Shown here: positions 24,899-35,957 of the stretch, one piece after another | Layout of the letters: each line of letters opens with the position of its first letter | Numbering within the stretch: the stretch's first letter is position 1 | Assembly: GCA_003255025.1 (NCBI GenBank) | Contig: QANY01004982.1 | Span: 930,591 to 994,590 of the forward strand | DNA length: 64,000 nucleotides | Direction of reading: 5' to 3' | Source of the DNA: Datisca glomerata | Taxonomy: Eukaryota > Streptophyta > Magnoliopsida > Cucurbitales > Datiscaceae | Notes under the pieces: generated by a model | What the model saw: only the letters and a program-made list of their open reading frames with translations | Databases searched by the model: none | Told to the model about the DNA's origin: nothing | Position numbers and translations under genes: made by a program

Positions 24899-26560
24899 CG
24901 TTAAAATGTAAAATACACCCCTGCACTTTGATCAAAATATAAACTATACCCCTACACTTTTTTCATATTTTTATATCTATATATTTTGACCAAACTATAA
25001 AATATACCCATCAATAACTTTTTTAGTTAAATTTAACAGAAAATTAATTCCGTCAATTCCATATGTTCTGTTAGATACGTTTTTATAGGAATAAGGGTGA
25101 GATTCAATCTTTTCTTTTTTCAGAAAATTCAAAAGAGGGAATTTTAGTATAAATGAAAATAAAGAAGAAAAACACCACAGAATCACAAAAGTAGATGAGT
25201 ACACTCTTTACAGAAAACATATAAGAAAGGAAAACAGCAAAAATAAATCAAATGAGCCCAGAAAAGATTGGATTTTTTATGAGTGTGGTGGGCTAATGGG
25301 TTTTCTGTATTTTAAAGGTATGAGCTGAAGTATTTTGAACATTTTCTTGTTTTGGATGAATTTTCAGGTAGGTGTCTCTGTTTTTTGTTCTTTTTTTATG
25401 ATTGTATTTTGGCAAAGTGTGTAATTTGTAAATGAAATTCAAAATTTGGACATTGCAGTTTCTGCTCCTGCTGGATTTCCTGATCATCCACATACACGTC
25501 TGAATTCTGAATCTGATTGAAAGAATTGAGTTTTGGTTAATTATTTTGCTCTAAAAAATTTCTTCTTCAGATTCAATTTTTCTTCGCCCCATTTTTTCGC
25601 AGGCAGCAACCATAAATTGGTATCTCTAAATCGATAGAATGAATTGAAATCTGAGTTACAGAGAAAATAGAGATAAAAATGAGATTCAAAAGCAGAGAAG
25701 AACAACAGAGGAGGAAACCATACAGAAATAGATCAAAATCAAGAATCCAAAATGGAGCGCCCAATTCCACTTGAACATACCCAAGCAACTCTCCGGAGGC
25801 TGTTGATAATGAATCTCAAACTCACCGTCGCCGACTATAATTCCGTTAACCCCATAATTATTAATCATCATCTTGATTTCCCTCACCTTCTCGGTGGCCA
25901 AACCGAGAGTAAGCTTATGGCAATGCCTCTGATACTTGAACCCATTAATGCATCTGAGAGTTTGAGCCACAGATACGTAGACGATGAGGTGGGCAATAGA
26001 AAGAAGAATGATGGGAATCCAGCAATTGCGGCACTAAAGGCAAGGAGACTGGGACTGGGCTAGTAAGATCAGGCTTAAGAAGATGAAGAACAACTGGAAA
26101 AACTTGTGGAGCTCCTTCTTTTGGAGATCTATGGAGTTTTTTTTCTCTCTAAGGTCTTCTCGAAGTGAAGCTGGATGACGGTGCTGAGAGCTTGGAGGAC
26201 TGTCTCTTTTGGGGTAGGTAAGTGGTTGTTTTGAGGGTTGTGGGTGTGAACTCCATACTCTGCCATTGATGGGAATGGTGGAAGCCTAAGCTGACTGTGA
26301 GGTGGGGGGAGGGTATCTCGTATGTGGTTCTGTTCGCCCCCTCTTACATGAGAAAATAATTCACTTCATTTGACTTCCCTGAACGGTCTGACGTTTGACA
26401 TTTGTTTGACAGTGTCTTTTAAGGATATTTTTAATAAAAGTTTTAACGAGGTGATATATTTTACGGTTTGATTAAATTATAGAAATAAAAATTATAAAAA
26501 AATATAGAGATCTAGTTTATATTTTAATCAAAATATAGGGGTATGTTTTTTATTTTTACG
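24899..26560. mobile_element. MULE-like element with long terminal inverted repeats, nested in the Harbinger element
   Basis: The left 24899-25110 and right 26390-26560 ends are inverted copies over about 150 bp. Both carry, in order, a TACCCCT word, AAAATATAAAC, TTTATATCTATA-like words, and (A/G)TAAAATATA. No clear 9-bp target duplication is visible (flanks ATTTAACTA and AATTTATTT), so the exact ends are uncertain. Between the TIRs lies one captured gene on the minus strand and no transposase, the Pack-MULE arrangement. Confidence 0.7.
25686..26266 (-). pseudogene. Captured gene: plant membrane protein of unknown function
   Basis: From ATG 26266 on the minus strand: MAEYGVHTHNPQ, KETVLQALSTVIQLHFEKTL, a frameshift in an A8 run at 26136-26143, DLQKKELHKFFQLFFIFLSL, a TAG stop just before CRNCWIPIILLSIAHLIVYV, then SVAQTLRCINGFKYQRHCHK, LTLGLATEKVREIKMMINNY and a last hydrophobic stretch FGFLILIYFCMVSSSVVLLC. 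Three hydrophobic segments suggest an integral membrane protein of about 190 residues. I believe this matches a small uncharacterised plant family, but I cannot name it. One single-base indel and one stop are the only clear lesions, so capture is fairly recent or the copy was conserved for a time. No intron is visible. Confidence 0.65.
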
Positions 26561-27281
26561 AATTTATTTGTACAAGTTAAACAAAAATAATATTTTTATT
26601 TTTGGTGTAATAAAAGAAAATAATAGATTTAATTTTATTGGTGATGAAAATAAATAACTAATATACGATATCGTGTTATATTAAAATATATAAATAATAT
26701 TTGCTAAAAACTAATAAAAATTTATTAATCTAATTACTCTCATATTCCATATAATTTTATTCAATTTTTTCAACAACTTTTATAACTCTCATACTATACC
26801 AAACAAGGCAATCATACTTTCCCAGTAACTTTTTAAATTAATCATGTGTTATTAAACATGAATATCTCAAAAAAATTTCATCTAACTTTACCACTAAAAT
26901 TTTCTCGGCAACTTAACTTTCCTAGCATTCTTATTTAACCCACACCAAACGGCCCCTTAGTTTATATTTTGTCCCTCCTTTGATGTTTTAGTTTATTTTT
27001 CAACTATTGTTACCTTAGTATGTTATGTAGGTTTTCTTGATAAGTTTTTTGTACTTATAAATTAATGTATGATTCTATGTTTATTTGTCTATGTTTCTAA
27101 TAGTAGTTTAAAAGTTTTGAATGATGAATCATCCAGATCACGAAACCTGAAGGGAATGGTTTTGGATGACGCTCGTGGGGTTGATGTTGGTTTTCAAATA
27201 CAAAGTTTATACATTTAAAATTTCTATTTTGATATTAGTTATTTTTATTTATTTTGATTTTGTAAGACTTAAATTTGTATT

Positions 27282-27590
27282 ATGTCTTTTGATATTAGTT
27301 ATTATATATTCAGTATGACACTACCAACAAAAGAACCACATGTTGACATGGAACAAGAGGCTATCGAAACCATTTGTTATTTGGTTGAAGAGTCTTTTGA
27401 CAACATGGAAGGAGCTGCTACTCAAGAGCGTCTTGTTAGGAGCGCCACTTATATTATGGAGCAAATTCAAAATTTACCCCAACCATCCTTTCATGAAACC
27501 TCAGGAAATCCTCTGTTGGCGGAGCAACAAATTGAGGAGATTGAGACTGTTATTTTTAATATTCTCAATATTAAGTGCACTGACCAGTAA
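27282..27590 (+). CDS. Small ORF of unknown function, 102 codons
   Basis: MSFDISYYIFSMTLPTKEPH start, then an acidic, helical-looking body (EQEAIETICYLVEESFDNME; QQIEEIETVIFNILNIKCTD). No motif I recognise. Support for it being real: open for 102 codons in AT-rich DNA, protein-like composition, and its 3' flank is duplicated at 22004. Against: no homologue in mind and no sign of splicing or promoter. A start at the internal methionine MTLPTKEP is equally possible. Confidence 0.3.
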   Translation: MSFDISYYIFSMTLPTKEPHVDMEQEAIETICYLVEESFDNMEGAATQERLVRSATYIMEQIQNLPQPSFHETSGNPLLAEQQIEEIETVIFNILNIKCTDQ

Positions 27591-27790
27591 AAAATTTTTG
27601 AATGTAGATATATATAAGTAATGTCTCTATAATATAAATAGAATAAAAGTCAATGTCTTGATAGGTTTTGTTATTGTAAAATATATATAAATATTATGAA
27701 ATATATATTATTGTACATCTTTACGTAACTTGTTAATAACTATGATGATAATATATCTCAAATATTATTACGTTTGTGTTATCATTAACG
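27588..27790 (+). repeat. Copy B of dispersed direct duplication (partner 22004-22190)
   Basis: See copy A. Similarity fades upstream into the ORF, so only the 3' flank is shared. Confidence 0.6.
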
Positions 27791-28422
27791 TTGGAACATA
27801 TTATTACAATCAAACACGTGCCGGGTACCTAGTAATAAAAAACTTCTCTTTTGTGTGAGTATCACTTCACCATATATTGATGGAACCTTTTTTCAATATT
27901 TATTAAATAGTCCGAGTGATTCAATTAATATGCTTATTCTGATAGGAATTCAAATGATTTTTTTATAGAATCACCAACCAACTATAGTATTTTCGTGTAA
28001 ATAGGGACAAGAAAGCTAGAAATGGTTAAATCTGATGTTGTCAAACAGTTGACGGCACATTGATACCAATGAATTATCAAGGTTGATTCAAAATTCTTTT
28101 AAAAACTATTATTTTTAAAATTCACATTAACTTAATTAATTGGACCGATAACACATTAACTCAGTTGACTTTAAGTTCTTTTGTCGAAGTGATAATTACA
28201 CAAGATTTTCGAGGTAAGACTGAACACATGACTTTACGATATAAATCTAATATCTTAACTACTGGGTCAAGCTATCTTGTAAATTTGAAAATACTTGATT
28301 ATACAAGATGGATAGATTGAAACTTAATTGCTACCCTCATGTAATTACAGTATAACTATTTTACAAACCAAGCCAACACACCTCATTTCAATCAAATGTT
28401 AAATTTGAGCCGTGTACCTGAA

Positions 28423-31400
28423 CTAATCACTTAAATCATCATCATAGAACTCAACAATGCTGTCAGTGGCGGCAGTACTAGTAGGATTAACGTCCAAGGC
28501 GTTAAATTCAGCCAAAGTTACCAGCTGAAGTGATCCTTTTCTGCCCTCTATATTTCCATCTTCATAATCGATCAAATCATTCGTGTACTCCTCACGTTGA
28601 TCCATTTCATTGCAAAGTATCTCCTGCAATATGACAACCGGAAACAAAGCAGAACATCATATTCAATAATAGACATCAACATTTACCACCGGACGGCATA
28701 ATTGTCAAAGTAGGTTGCTGCTTTGATCAAAACAAGCCTTGCTAGCAGAGAAGAAATAAGAAAGCAACCAAATAAATTACCAAAAAGTTCCTTACTTCTT
28801 GTATTTTTTATGACAATGCAAGATCATATGAATAGATTTTTATATTGCCATAGAATTTTTCTAGTTTCAGATTTGCTTTTGAAATACTGAATTTTGAGGA
28901 AACTATTGCCTTGAAGAGACCAAGTCGAATTTTCCATAGATATAATAAAATATTGAGAAAATTACACTTTTGTTCCTCAAACTATAGCCCGTAAATACTT
29001 TAAATCTTAAATTATAAAACGTACAGTTTAAACCTTAAACTATCTGAAACTCACAATTAAAACCCTTCGTTATCTCTTTGTTAGTTTTTCTTAAAACGAC
29101 GTCGTTTTATTGAACCTTGAATACCATTTTATTAAACCTTGAATACCTAACTCTCATTACCAAACACTCCGCCAAAACAAAAGAACCCCCGAATCCCCCC
29201 CCCCCNAAAAGAACCCCCGAAACCCCCCCCCCCCCAAACGAAATACGCATCACAGGCCTCCATTAAAATGCATAATTCCGTAATGATAAAAATTTATCAT
29301 TAATGGATTAGGCCTTCCCATACCCAAATTCATCTTCCCTGTTGAAAACTTCAATGCCTGCAAACAACACAGTTGCCCATCATCTATTTCTTCTTCTTGC
29401 TCTTCCTAATTAATGGATTCTATTTGTACCCCATTTTTCTTCCCCTTCTTTGAGTTATTTTTGGAATAAATTTTATTATTTGATCTGTCTCATATGTTTT
29501 CCACAGTAAATCCATCCCTTCTGCACTCCCTCCATCCCTATAATGCCTTTCTTCAAACAGCTTGCAGGCTAAAGTCCTCCTCCATTCTTTCTCCTTCCTC
29601 ATTGAACCAATACTTCCATGGTTTTCGTTTGATACTGATGGGGAATTCGTCAATTTTCTCATCGACTTTAGGCCTTAAGCTCTCGAAAACAACTTGGTAT
29701 GTAGCAAGAAAACCCACTTTCGATTCAGCAAAATCGGAGGGAGAATGGTCTTGAAGAGTGATGGGAGAGATTGTGAAGTAAGCAAGGAGGAGGAGTTGAG
29801 AAGTGGTGATGAAGAGAGGAGTTAGAAAAGACAAAAGCTTAAGAAGGTAGGTAAAGAAGAGGATGAAGTAGAAAAGATAGAGTGGATGAGAAAGAATGAA
29901 GGAACAGAAATGGGAGAGAAGAAGAGTAGAGAGATTTGGTTTCTAGGGGATGAATGACATTGGAAATTCAGTCATTTTTTCTCTTCCTTTGGAGTCTAGG
30001 AGAGAAAAAGAGAAAGCTCTAAGGATGAAAAAGAAGATGAATGGAAAAGTTTTGTTCTTGTCGTTCTGCTATGGGGGGATTTGGGGTTTTTTGTTTTGGA
30101 GGAGTGTTTGGTAATGGGAGTGAGGTATCCAAGGTTAAATAAAATGACGTTTTGAGAAAAACTAACAGAGAGTTAACGAAGGGTTTTAATTGTGGGTTTA
30201 AGATAGTTTAGGGTTTAAACTATAACGTTTTATAACTTAGGGTTTAAAGTGTCTATTAACGATAGTTTGAGGTCAAAAGTATAATTTTTCCTAAAATATT
30301 TGTGATATAGACGTACTTGTAAAATGCAAAAATTAGATGTTCATATTTGCAGACTCGTCTCAACTATTCTTTGCAGACCCAGAAAAAAAGATCACTTATT
30401 TTTGCTCAAATGTAATAAAATTCCCTCACGTACGTACCTCATCTTCTTGAGTCGTATGTTTCTCTGATTCCACAATCCAATCATCTAGCAAACATTCTTG
30501 GATCATATTGTCAAGGGAAACCGAATTGTTCAAACTCTTTCTTAGTTGGCATTCTCTTAATCGCAGGTTATAGTGAACATAGATAAGGTCATTCAATCTT
30601 CTCTGAGCCACACGATTGTTACTCTGGGTGCGTATCTGATCATATATACTCCATTTTTGTTCACAACTAAAAGATGAGCATGTCTGACTTAATACACGTA
30701 CAGCTATTCTTTGCAGCTCCAAGCAACTTATCCCATGCTGTTGCCACCAAGCAGCTAATAGAGCAAAAACGAATCTCACTATAATTATGCATGACCAATG
30801 CACAATATGTCCACTTAAATCATCATAATATCATCTGTATCGGAAATAGTGCAGCATAACTCCATTACCTGGATCAAGTTCTGTTCTTGTACTAATAGCC
30901 AACTCCGTTCCAAAATCAGCTTTTGCAGAGTTATAATCAGAAATCTAGAAAATTATAGGATGATAAAAAAACATCATATAAGATAAAAGTAAAATTTAAC
31001 CCACGCAAAGGCCATTCTCACCTGCATGGATGCAGAAATCCTTCTGGAATTGTCTGGCTCTAGCCGAACTATACATTCATTAAGTCCACGCACCACCTCT
31101 GAGTGCTATAAAAATGCAAAGACTAATAATGTAGCTTAAGACAGAGATCAAAGTGAAGGTGAATATTTAACAAAAAATAATGTAACTATTTCTCATACCG
31201 TGACAAATTCAGTCCGATATCTATACGATGGATTTAAGAAGTATGCAGCCATATATAAAGGGTGGTAGAACAGCGAGTTCCAATGGTTGTCCATCACATT
31301 CCAGAATGGTCCATATTTACGTACATCATCACCATGAATAGACTTCATAGCAAGCTTTGCTCTGTACATGTCATTATATATCGATGACATCAACAAGTTT

Positions 31401-33316
31401 TCACCAATGTCAACCTTATGAAGCACCTGCATTATTGGGTCCACCGATTTCCTAACATACTGGGCCTTCTTCCAAAATGACACATTTAATACTATTGTTT
31501 CCACCTCTTTTCCCTCCTCAAATTTGGAGAACCTACATGAAATCCATTTATTGGATACAAACATTCTCCTAAGACTAGTCCTGTTCTCGAGCAAGCTCTG
31601 CAATGTAGCAAAGCTTGAGGCACTCCGAGTAACAGCTGGTTTTAGAAGTTCCTGCCCCTGGGTGAATTCATTCTTCATGACGTTTAACAACCATTTATGA
31701 TTGTAAATAAACTTTGTAATCTTTTGGCCCTTTTCCATGCACTCTTCTACAGTTCTGATCTTCAAAAAATCCTCAAGCATCCTGTCAATACAATAGATGG
31801 CACATGGAGTCCAAAACAAATGCCTTCTCTTCTCTTCAAGCATCTTCCCTGCAACTTTATAACTAGGATGATTCTCAGTAATTACCTACGGAGAAGTGGA
31901 GAAAAGCAAAAATAAATTAACCTCAGGGATGAAAATTTGAAGTAAATTACTTGACAATCAGAAAGAGCAAAGTACCTGGACCACATTTTCCTCACCAATT
32001 TCTTCAACCACTTTATCCAGTAGCTTAAACAAGCTTGAAGCATCGTCTATTATATCAGTGACATCAGCTGTGGAGACGAAGTATACACCATGAGGACACG
32101 AAGCCAAGAAATTAATTAATGTCCTACCTTCTATATCTTTCCAACTGTCTGCCATTATAGAACATCCATGAATTGCCCATGAAGCCTTGTACTCAGCTAG
32201 GTAGCTTTTGATGGTTGAAATTTCCTCCTGTAGAAACCGACCAGATACTAGTTGACTTGAGGGGCCTACCAAACTCTGACCATATTGACCAACCAACTCA
32301 AGCATCTTACTGAAATATATGGAGTTGGCTGCTTGTAAAGGAACTCCTGCATGAAAAAAGAATTTACAAATTGCAGACAATACTTCCTTGCGTGATCTTT
32401 TACTTGTCCCTGTTTTTGGTACAGCTTGTTTGTAAAATTGATCTGTATGTATCTTTGCATTTTTCAGAAAAACTGAGTCTAGTCTTGATCTTTTTAACAG
32501 TGGTTCAGAACTACAACTTGGGGACATCCCTCTGAACGTGTTCCTAAAATCCTTGCTCAAACTTTTATCACCATCAATCATTCTTTTATGGCTAATAGTA
32601 TGCAGATCCTCCTCCTCTTGCTCATTCTCTTCATCTTCGTTATCTGAATGCAAATAAAAAGATGACATTTCCTTCGAATCAGGTTGCCTATGTCTTCTCC
32701 CTGTGCGATGCCATTTCATATTCTCTTTGATCTTCAGATATACCTCCTCGGGTGCACGCTTACAAGATGCTACTTCTCCAGGAATTCTTGCTAGGTGTTG
32801 TTTAAAGCGATTAATACCTCCACTAACTATTTTCTCACAGTAGTTGCATTTCACCTTTTTTTTCCTATCATCCTGAGCAACACCATGTTCCCACCCTGGG
32901 TCAACATACCCTAATGACCGAAGAGACGTTAAGTTTGTGCTGAAATTTCTACTTCCCATTAGTTGCTTTCCTTTACTTCTATACCCCACACGTATAGTCT
33001 CCTTCTCATCATCATTTGAATGGAAATTCATATATGATTGTCCATCATCTTTATATTCTTTCTGCTTCTTACTAGAACGACATCCTTCAAGATTTTCTCT
33101 CATTCTCAAATATACTTCTTCCGGAGCCTTATCACAGTAAGTAACCTCTCCTGAAACGCGAGCTAAATGTTGCTTTAATCTATATATCCCACCGCTAACT
33201 ATTTTCCCACAGTAATTGCATTTGACCTTCTTCTTCCTCTCGTCTTGAGGAGTGCCATGCTCCCATCCGGGGTCAACAAATCCAGAAGAGCGAATTGGGG
33301 CCATCAATGTAGCCAT
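28423..33316 (-). CDS. Domesticated hAT-type protein with two BED zinc fingers, DUF659 and hAT dimerisation region
   Basis: Six coding exons on the minus strand: 33316-31976, 31885-31199, 31105-31022, 30944-30869, 30754-30438, 28623-28423. All introns are GT-AG and phases join to 901 codons plus TGA with no stop. BED finger 1 uses C33, C36, H50, C61 (KVKCNYCGKIVSGGIYRLKQ); finger 2 uses C157, C160, H174, C185, and each is preceded by VDPGWEHG. An acidic and basic linker (200-320) has KRSR-type nuclear signals. DUF659 covers about 340-480 (MADSWKDIEGRTLINFLASC). The hAT C-terminal dimerisation segment follows AAWWQQHGISCLELQRIAVR (about 730-790), with an acidic tail (EFYDDDLSD). The layout matches the Arabidopsis At3g17450-type family, thought to be nuclear DNA-binding proteins derived from hAT transposase. 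No hAT TIRs surround it. The first ATG is chosen because finger 1 follows directly. Function beyond DNA binding is unknown. Confidence 0.93.
29195..29235. repeat. Poly-C runs with ambiguous base
   Basis: Two C runs of 11 and 13, each after GAACCCCCGAA, separated by an N at 29206 and AAAAGAACCCCCGAAA. Likely a sequencing or assembly weak point in the MULE TIR. Confidence 0.9.
29420..29834 (-). pseudogene. Gene fragment captured by the Pack-MULE
   Basis: Two overlapping minus-strand frames make one broken gene. Frame 1 (29834-29553) starts MSFLTPLFITTSQLLLLAYF (hydrophobic anchor), TISPITLQDHSPSDFAESKV, FESLRPKVDEKIDEFPISIK. Frame 2 (29662-29420) continues MRKEKEWRRTLACKLFEERH and EGMDLLWKTYETDQ. 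The shift lies near 29600. The second motif, an ERH...GMDLLWETYE-like box after basic KEWRRTLACKL, is one I associate with an uncharacterised plant family with an N-terminal membrane segment; naming it needs a search. It shares the strand of the surrounding gene, so read-through transcription would be sense. Confidence 0.7.
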
Positions 33317-34205
33317 CCAGATTTTTCACTAGACTTGACTGGACTGCATCATATATCATAATTGGCGCGAAAACCTATAAATAACATGATTAGATTATTG
33401 TGGACTAGTGATGCATTCTTCAGTGGCATGATTTATAGAAGGTAGCATTACAATATGAGTGAAGTTTTTAGGTAACTAACAAACAAGCTTCAGCCAGGTT
33501 ATTATTCTCAATCAAATGAGTTCGAGAAAATTCGTAATTGCTTGACTTGTTGGCACTTGGCTGACAAACAGATTGTTAAGAATATTATGAACTCCAACTG
33601 GTACTTGATAATGTTTCTCTCCATTGGGGTGATTTTTTATTCTTTTTTTTTTACATTTCACTGATGATCCGAACAAGGATGTTTGAACGTTTTGTATTGA
33701 TGACACTACCATAGAAGAATGCTTTAGAAGGTATACGTCGGACAAAACTCATATTACAGAGGAAAATCAGGTATATAACAAGCTCCTTCATATAAAAAAA
33801 GCGAGCTCCTCCAAGCTCCATTAAAAGCAAGGGTTTGAAGTTGAACCACCATTTCAAATCTCTACATTTCTCAAAGAACTAGTTATCATTTGTCAAACTA
33901 AACCTAGCATACTCTTAAACAACGAAAATTCCTATAATGTTGAGAACCTTTCAGCTCCATCTCTCATGTAAGTTCTTAGGGAAGAAATTAAAGTGCATAA
34001 AAACAACTTCATCGCACCGTAGAAGTTTGAAGCATGTGCTATAGAAAATAATATATATTTTGCCAAATTAAATTGTTCGAAACATAGCCCGGTGATACTT
34101 GAAGTGTATACAACCTATGATAGAAGATGATAATTGAAACTAATAAACATAATGTATTAACTATAAATAGACTTAAGAAATGAAGGAGCGTACTGTTGAG
34201 AGTAC

Positions 34206-34500
34206 CAGAAATTGAAGGGTTTGGCTGCTGGCGATTGTAAATTCTATGGCTTGCCGAATATCTTCGCATGGGGTTACAGGTCATTTTGATTTCGATGTTC
34301 ATTGGATATTCGATGCAATCGAACGATGCAAATGCATCCGAAACTTTGGGCCTTTCTTGCTGTTAGAAGAAGAAGAAGAAGATAACTCTCCGAGTTTGAA
34401 GAAGATCGAGGTGGAATCGTTCTTGGGAATCGCGAGTTCCCGAGTGGGATGGGTGGGTGAAATAGATTCAACTCGACCGAGCTGTCTTTAGGGTTTCTGC
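34206..34500 (-). promoter_or_regulatory. Probable 5' UTR exon and promoter side of the hAT-derived gene
   Basis: Minus-strand sequence starts with the common plant leader word AAACCCTAAAG at about 34495, runs through a TTC/CTT-rich tract (34366-34382) and ends at TTCAATTTCTG|GTACTC with a plausible donor at 34205. A matching acceptor could be the GATGCAG at about 33345 upstream of the start codon. The span 33376-34205 would be a 5' UTR intron; I see nothing else in it. ORFs on both strands here are short and look like chance. No clear TATA box; AT-rich DNA follows at 34510-34560. Confidence 0.45.
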
Positions 34501-34509
34501 TCTAAACGA

Positions 34510-35584
34510 ATAGGATAGATTTTTTTTGAGCTTTTTTTATAAACAGCATTTCTAAAAGAAAGTAATGATATAAAGACTTCATTCCTTGTTTAAGTATTCT
34601 AGGATTTTGGTAGAGTTAGTAATCAATCTTACCCTCTATGTTTAAAGACTCGTATGAACTCCATAAAATCATCACTTCTCTTTCTCTTTTGTTTATTAGA
34701 TTTTTAGATCACGGTCTAACAAAAAATATTATACTAGACCATGACCTAACGGTATTACTTTAAAATTAATACTTGCTAGATCATAGGTCTAGCAAGACGA
34801 ACAAAAATAGAACAACACGAGGTCGGTAGACCACGGTTTAACACTTGGGTTAAACTTAACATTTGCTAGATGATGATCTAGTAGAACCTTGATAGATAGA
34901 GAGGAGGGGGGACAAGACCCATAGATTTCAAAAACCTGTGGGTTTCGAAACAAAACCAAACAATCCAGAGGGGGGAGGGAGAAGACGACCAGCGTTAATG
35001 GAGTCTCGAAGCTCATTTGAAACCTAGAGGGAGAAGACAACCTCCATTAATGGAGTCTCGAAGCTTCCTCCTCTTCCAAAACTCTAGTGATGGTGAGGGT
35101 GAGTTGGTGAGTGAGACCGAGAGGGAGAATGACCGATAAAGAAGGGAGATGAAGGGAATCGCAGAGACCAATGACAAAGAGAATTTTGCAGAGACGAGGG
35201 GTTTCATAGAGACTATCGAGAGTGTTTTGAGAGAAATTGGGGGATGAGACTTAAATGAAATTTCTTTATTATAAGGGGTAAATAAGTCTTTTATTTTACA
35301 AAAAGCCACAAATCTTTTTAAAGGGTCTTAATATCGTTGAAACAATCCAAAAGATCTAAGTATAGTTAAACTCTATCTAAAGGGTCGTTCAATGGGAATT
35401 TTCTTTTCTTTTTTTCCTTTTTGAGAATTTTAATCTATACTCATTCCTATGTAATGAATGAATAGAAATTACAGTTGATATAGATTTTTTCTAAGCAACT
35501 AGCAAATAACCGTGCGTATATACAAAAATCTCTAAATTATCTAAATTAATATTCGTGAAATCATATTTATGAGTATAAAAATGA
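34510..35584. other. Unassigned intergenic DNA
   Basis: Contains several diverged copies of a CTAGATCA(T/C)GGTCTA-type word (34706-34880), partly palindromic (GCTAGATCATAGGTCTAGC at 34773-34791), and a 20-bp direct repeat TTAATGGAGTCTCGAAGCT at about 34996 and 35048. Two minus-strand ORFs (35309-35013, 35040-34789) are serine/leucine-rich and unrecognised. No transposon ends identified. Confidence 0.4.
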
Positions 35585-35957
35585 GAGAAAATTCACCTGG
35601 CACTTTTAGTTTGTTAAAGTAACATAGACACACTTTTAGTTTGAAAAATGACACAACTCATATTATGTTTCACTGAAAAAACTCAGAACTATTCAAAAAT
35701 AATTAAAATCATATTATGTTTCACCCTCATTATGTTACGTTAAAAAATCATATTATGTTTCACACCCTTATTTTATTCCTAATTTTGAAAACGTTGGAAT
35801 CAGTTTATTTTAATATTCAAACTACAATTCACTTAAACATGTAACAACGAGAGCCGACTTATGTTTTGAGTTCGAAAAATAGTTGGATTAGATTGGTTAT
35901 ATGGATAAACATGTCTTTTCACACCTAAACTAACATACTCTTTTACACATTGGACTT
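35585..35957. repeat. MITE, left part (split by LARD copy 2)
   Basis: Starts near GAAAATTCACCTGGCACT and carries TTTTAGTTTGTTAAAG and ACTTTTAGTTTGAAAAATGA, the end consensus of a MITE also seen at 55549-55800 and 59990-60290. Its inverted partner is at 41316-41400, beyond the LARD. Also holds three copies of CATATTATGTTTCAC (35655-35765). Confidence 0.65.

Larger units (their letters stand above)
22632..26956. mobile_element. PIF/Harbinger-like element, non-autonomous, 4.3 kb
   Basis: Terminal inverted repeats GGGGCCGTTTGGT (22632) and the complement ending ACCAAACGGCCCC (26956) are flanked on both sides by TTA, the standard PIF/Harbinger target duplication. No DDE transposase or Myb-like partner is seen inside. 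It contains a nested MULE-like element (24899-26560). The block 23160-24880 has minus-strand ORFs (24073-23732 and 24832-24608) I do not recognise; the CT/GA-rich stretch at 24690-24830 resembles a plant 5' leader, so another captured gene end is possible. Confidence 0.8.
26957..28400. other. Intergenic stretch between the Harbinger element and the hAT-derived gene
   Basis: Apart from the small ORF and the duplicated block listed separately I see no gene or element here. 27830-28400 is AT-rich with short words typical of retroelement decay. 28370-28422 is probably 3' UTR of the hAT-derived gene. Confidence 0.4.
28955..30291. mobile_element. Pack-MULE, 1337 bp, inside the last intron of the hAT-derived gene
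   Basis: Terminal inverted repeats of about 220 bp (start GAGAAAATTACACTTTTG; inverted end TTGACCTCAAACTATCG...AATTTTTCC) share CCTTCGTTA, GTTAGTTTTTCT and ACCAAACACTCC in order. It is flanked by a perfect 9-bp duplication TAAAATATT at 28946-28954 and 30292-30300, the hallmark of Mutator-like insertion. Inside is only a captured host-gene fragment, no transposase. It lies within intron 28624-30437 with splice sites intact. The left TIR ends in poly-C runs with one N at 29206, so length there may be off by a few bases. Confidence 0.93.

Noticed and set aside
24696..24911. 71-codon ORF starting MLLRERERERT
   Set aside because: Translation of a (GA)n tract; no further support.
34246..34491. 82-codon plus-strand ORF upstream of the hAT-derived gene
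   Set aside because: Lies exactly antisense to the likely 5' UTR exon with its CTT-rich tract; no protein motif.
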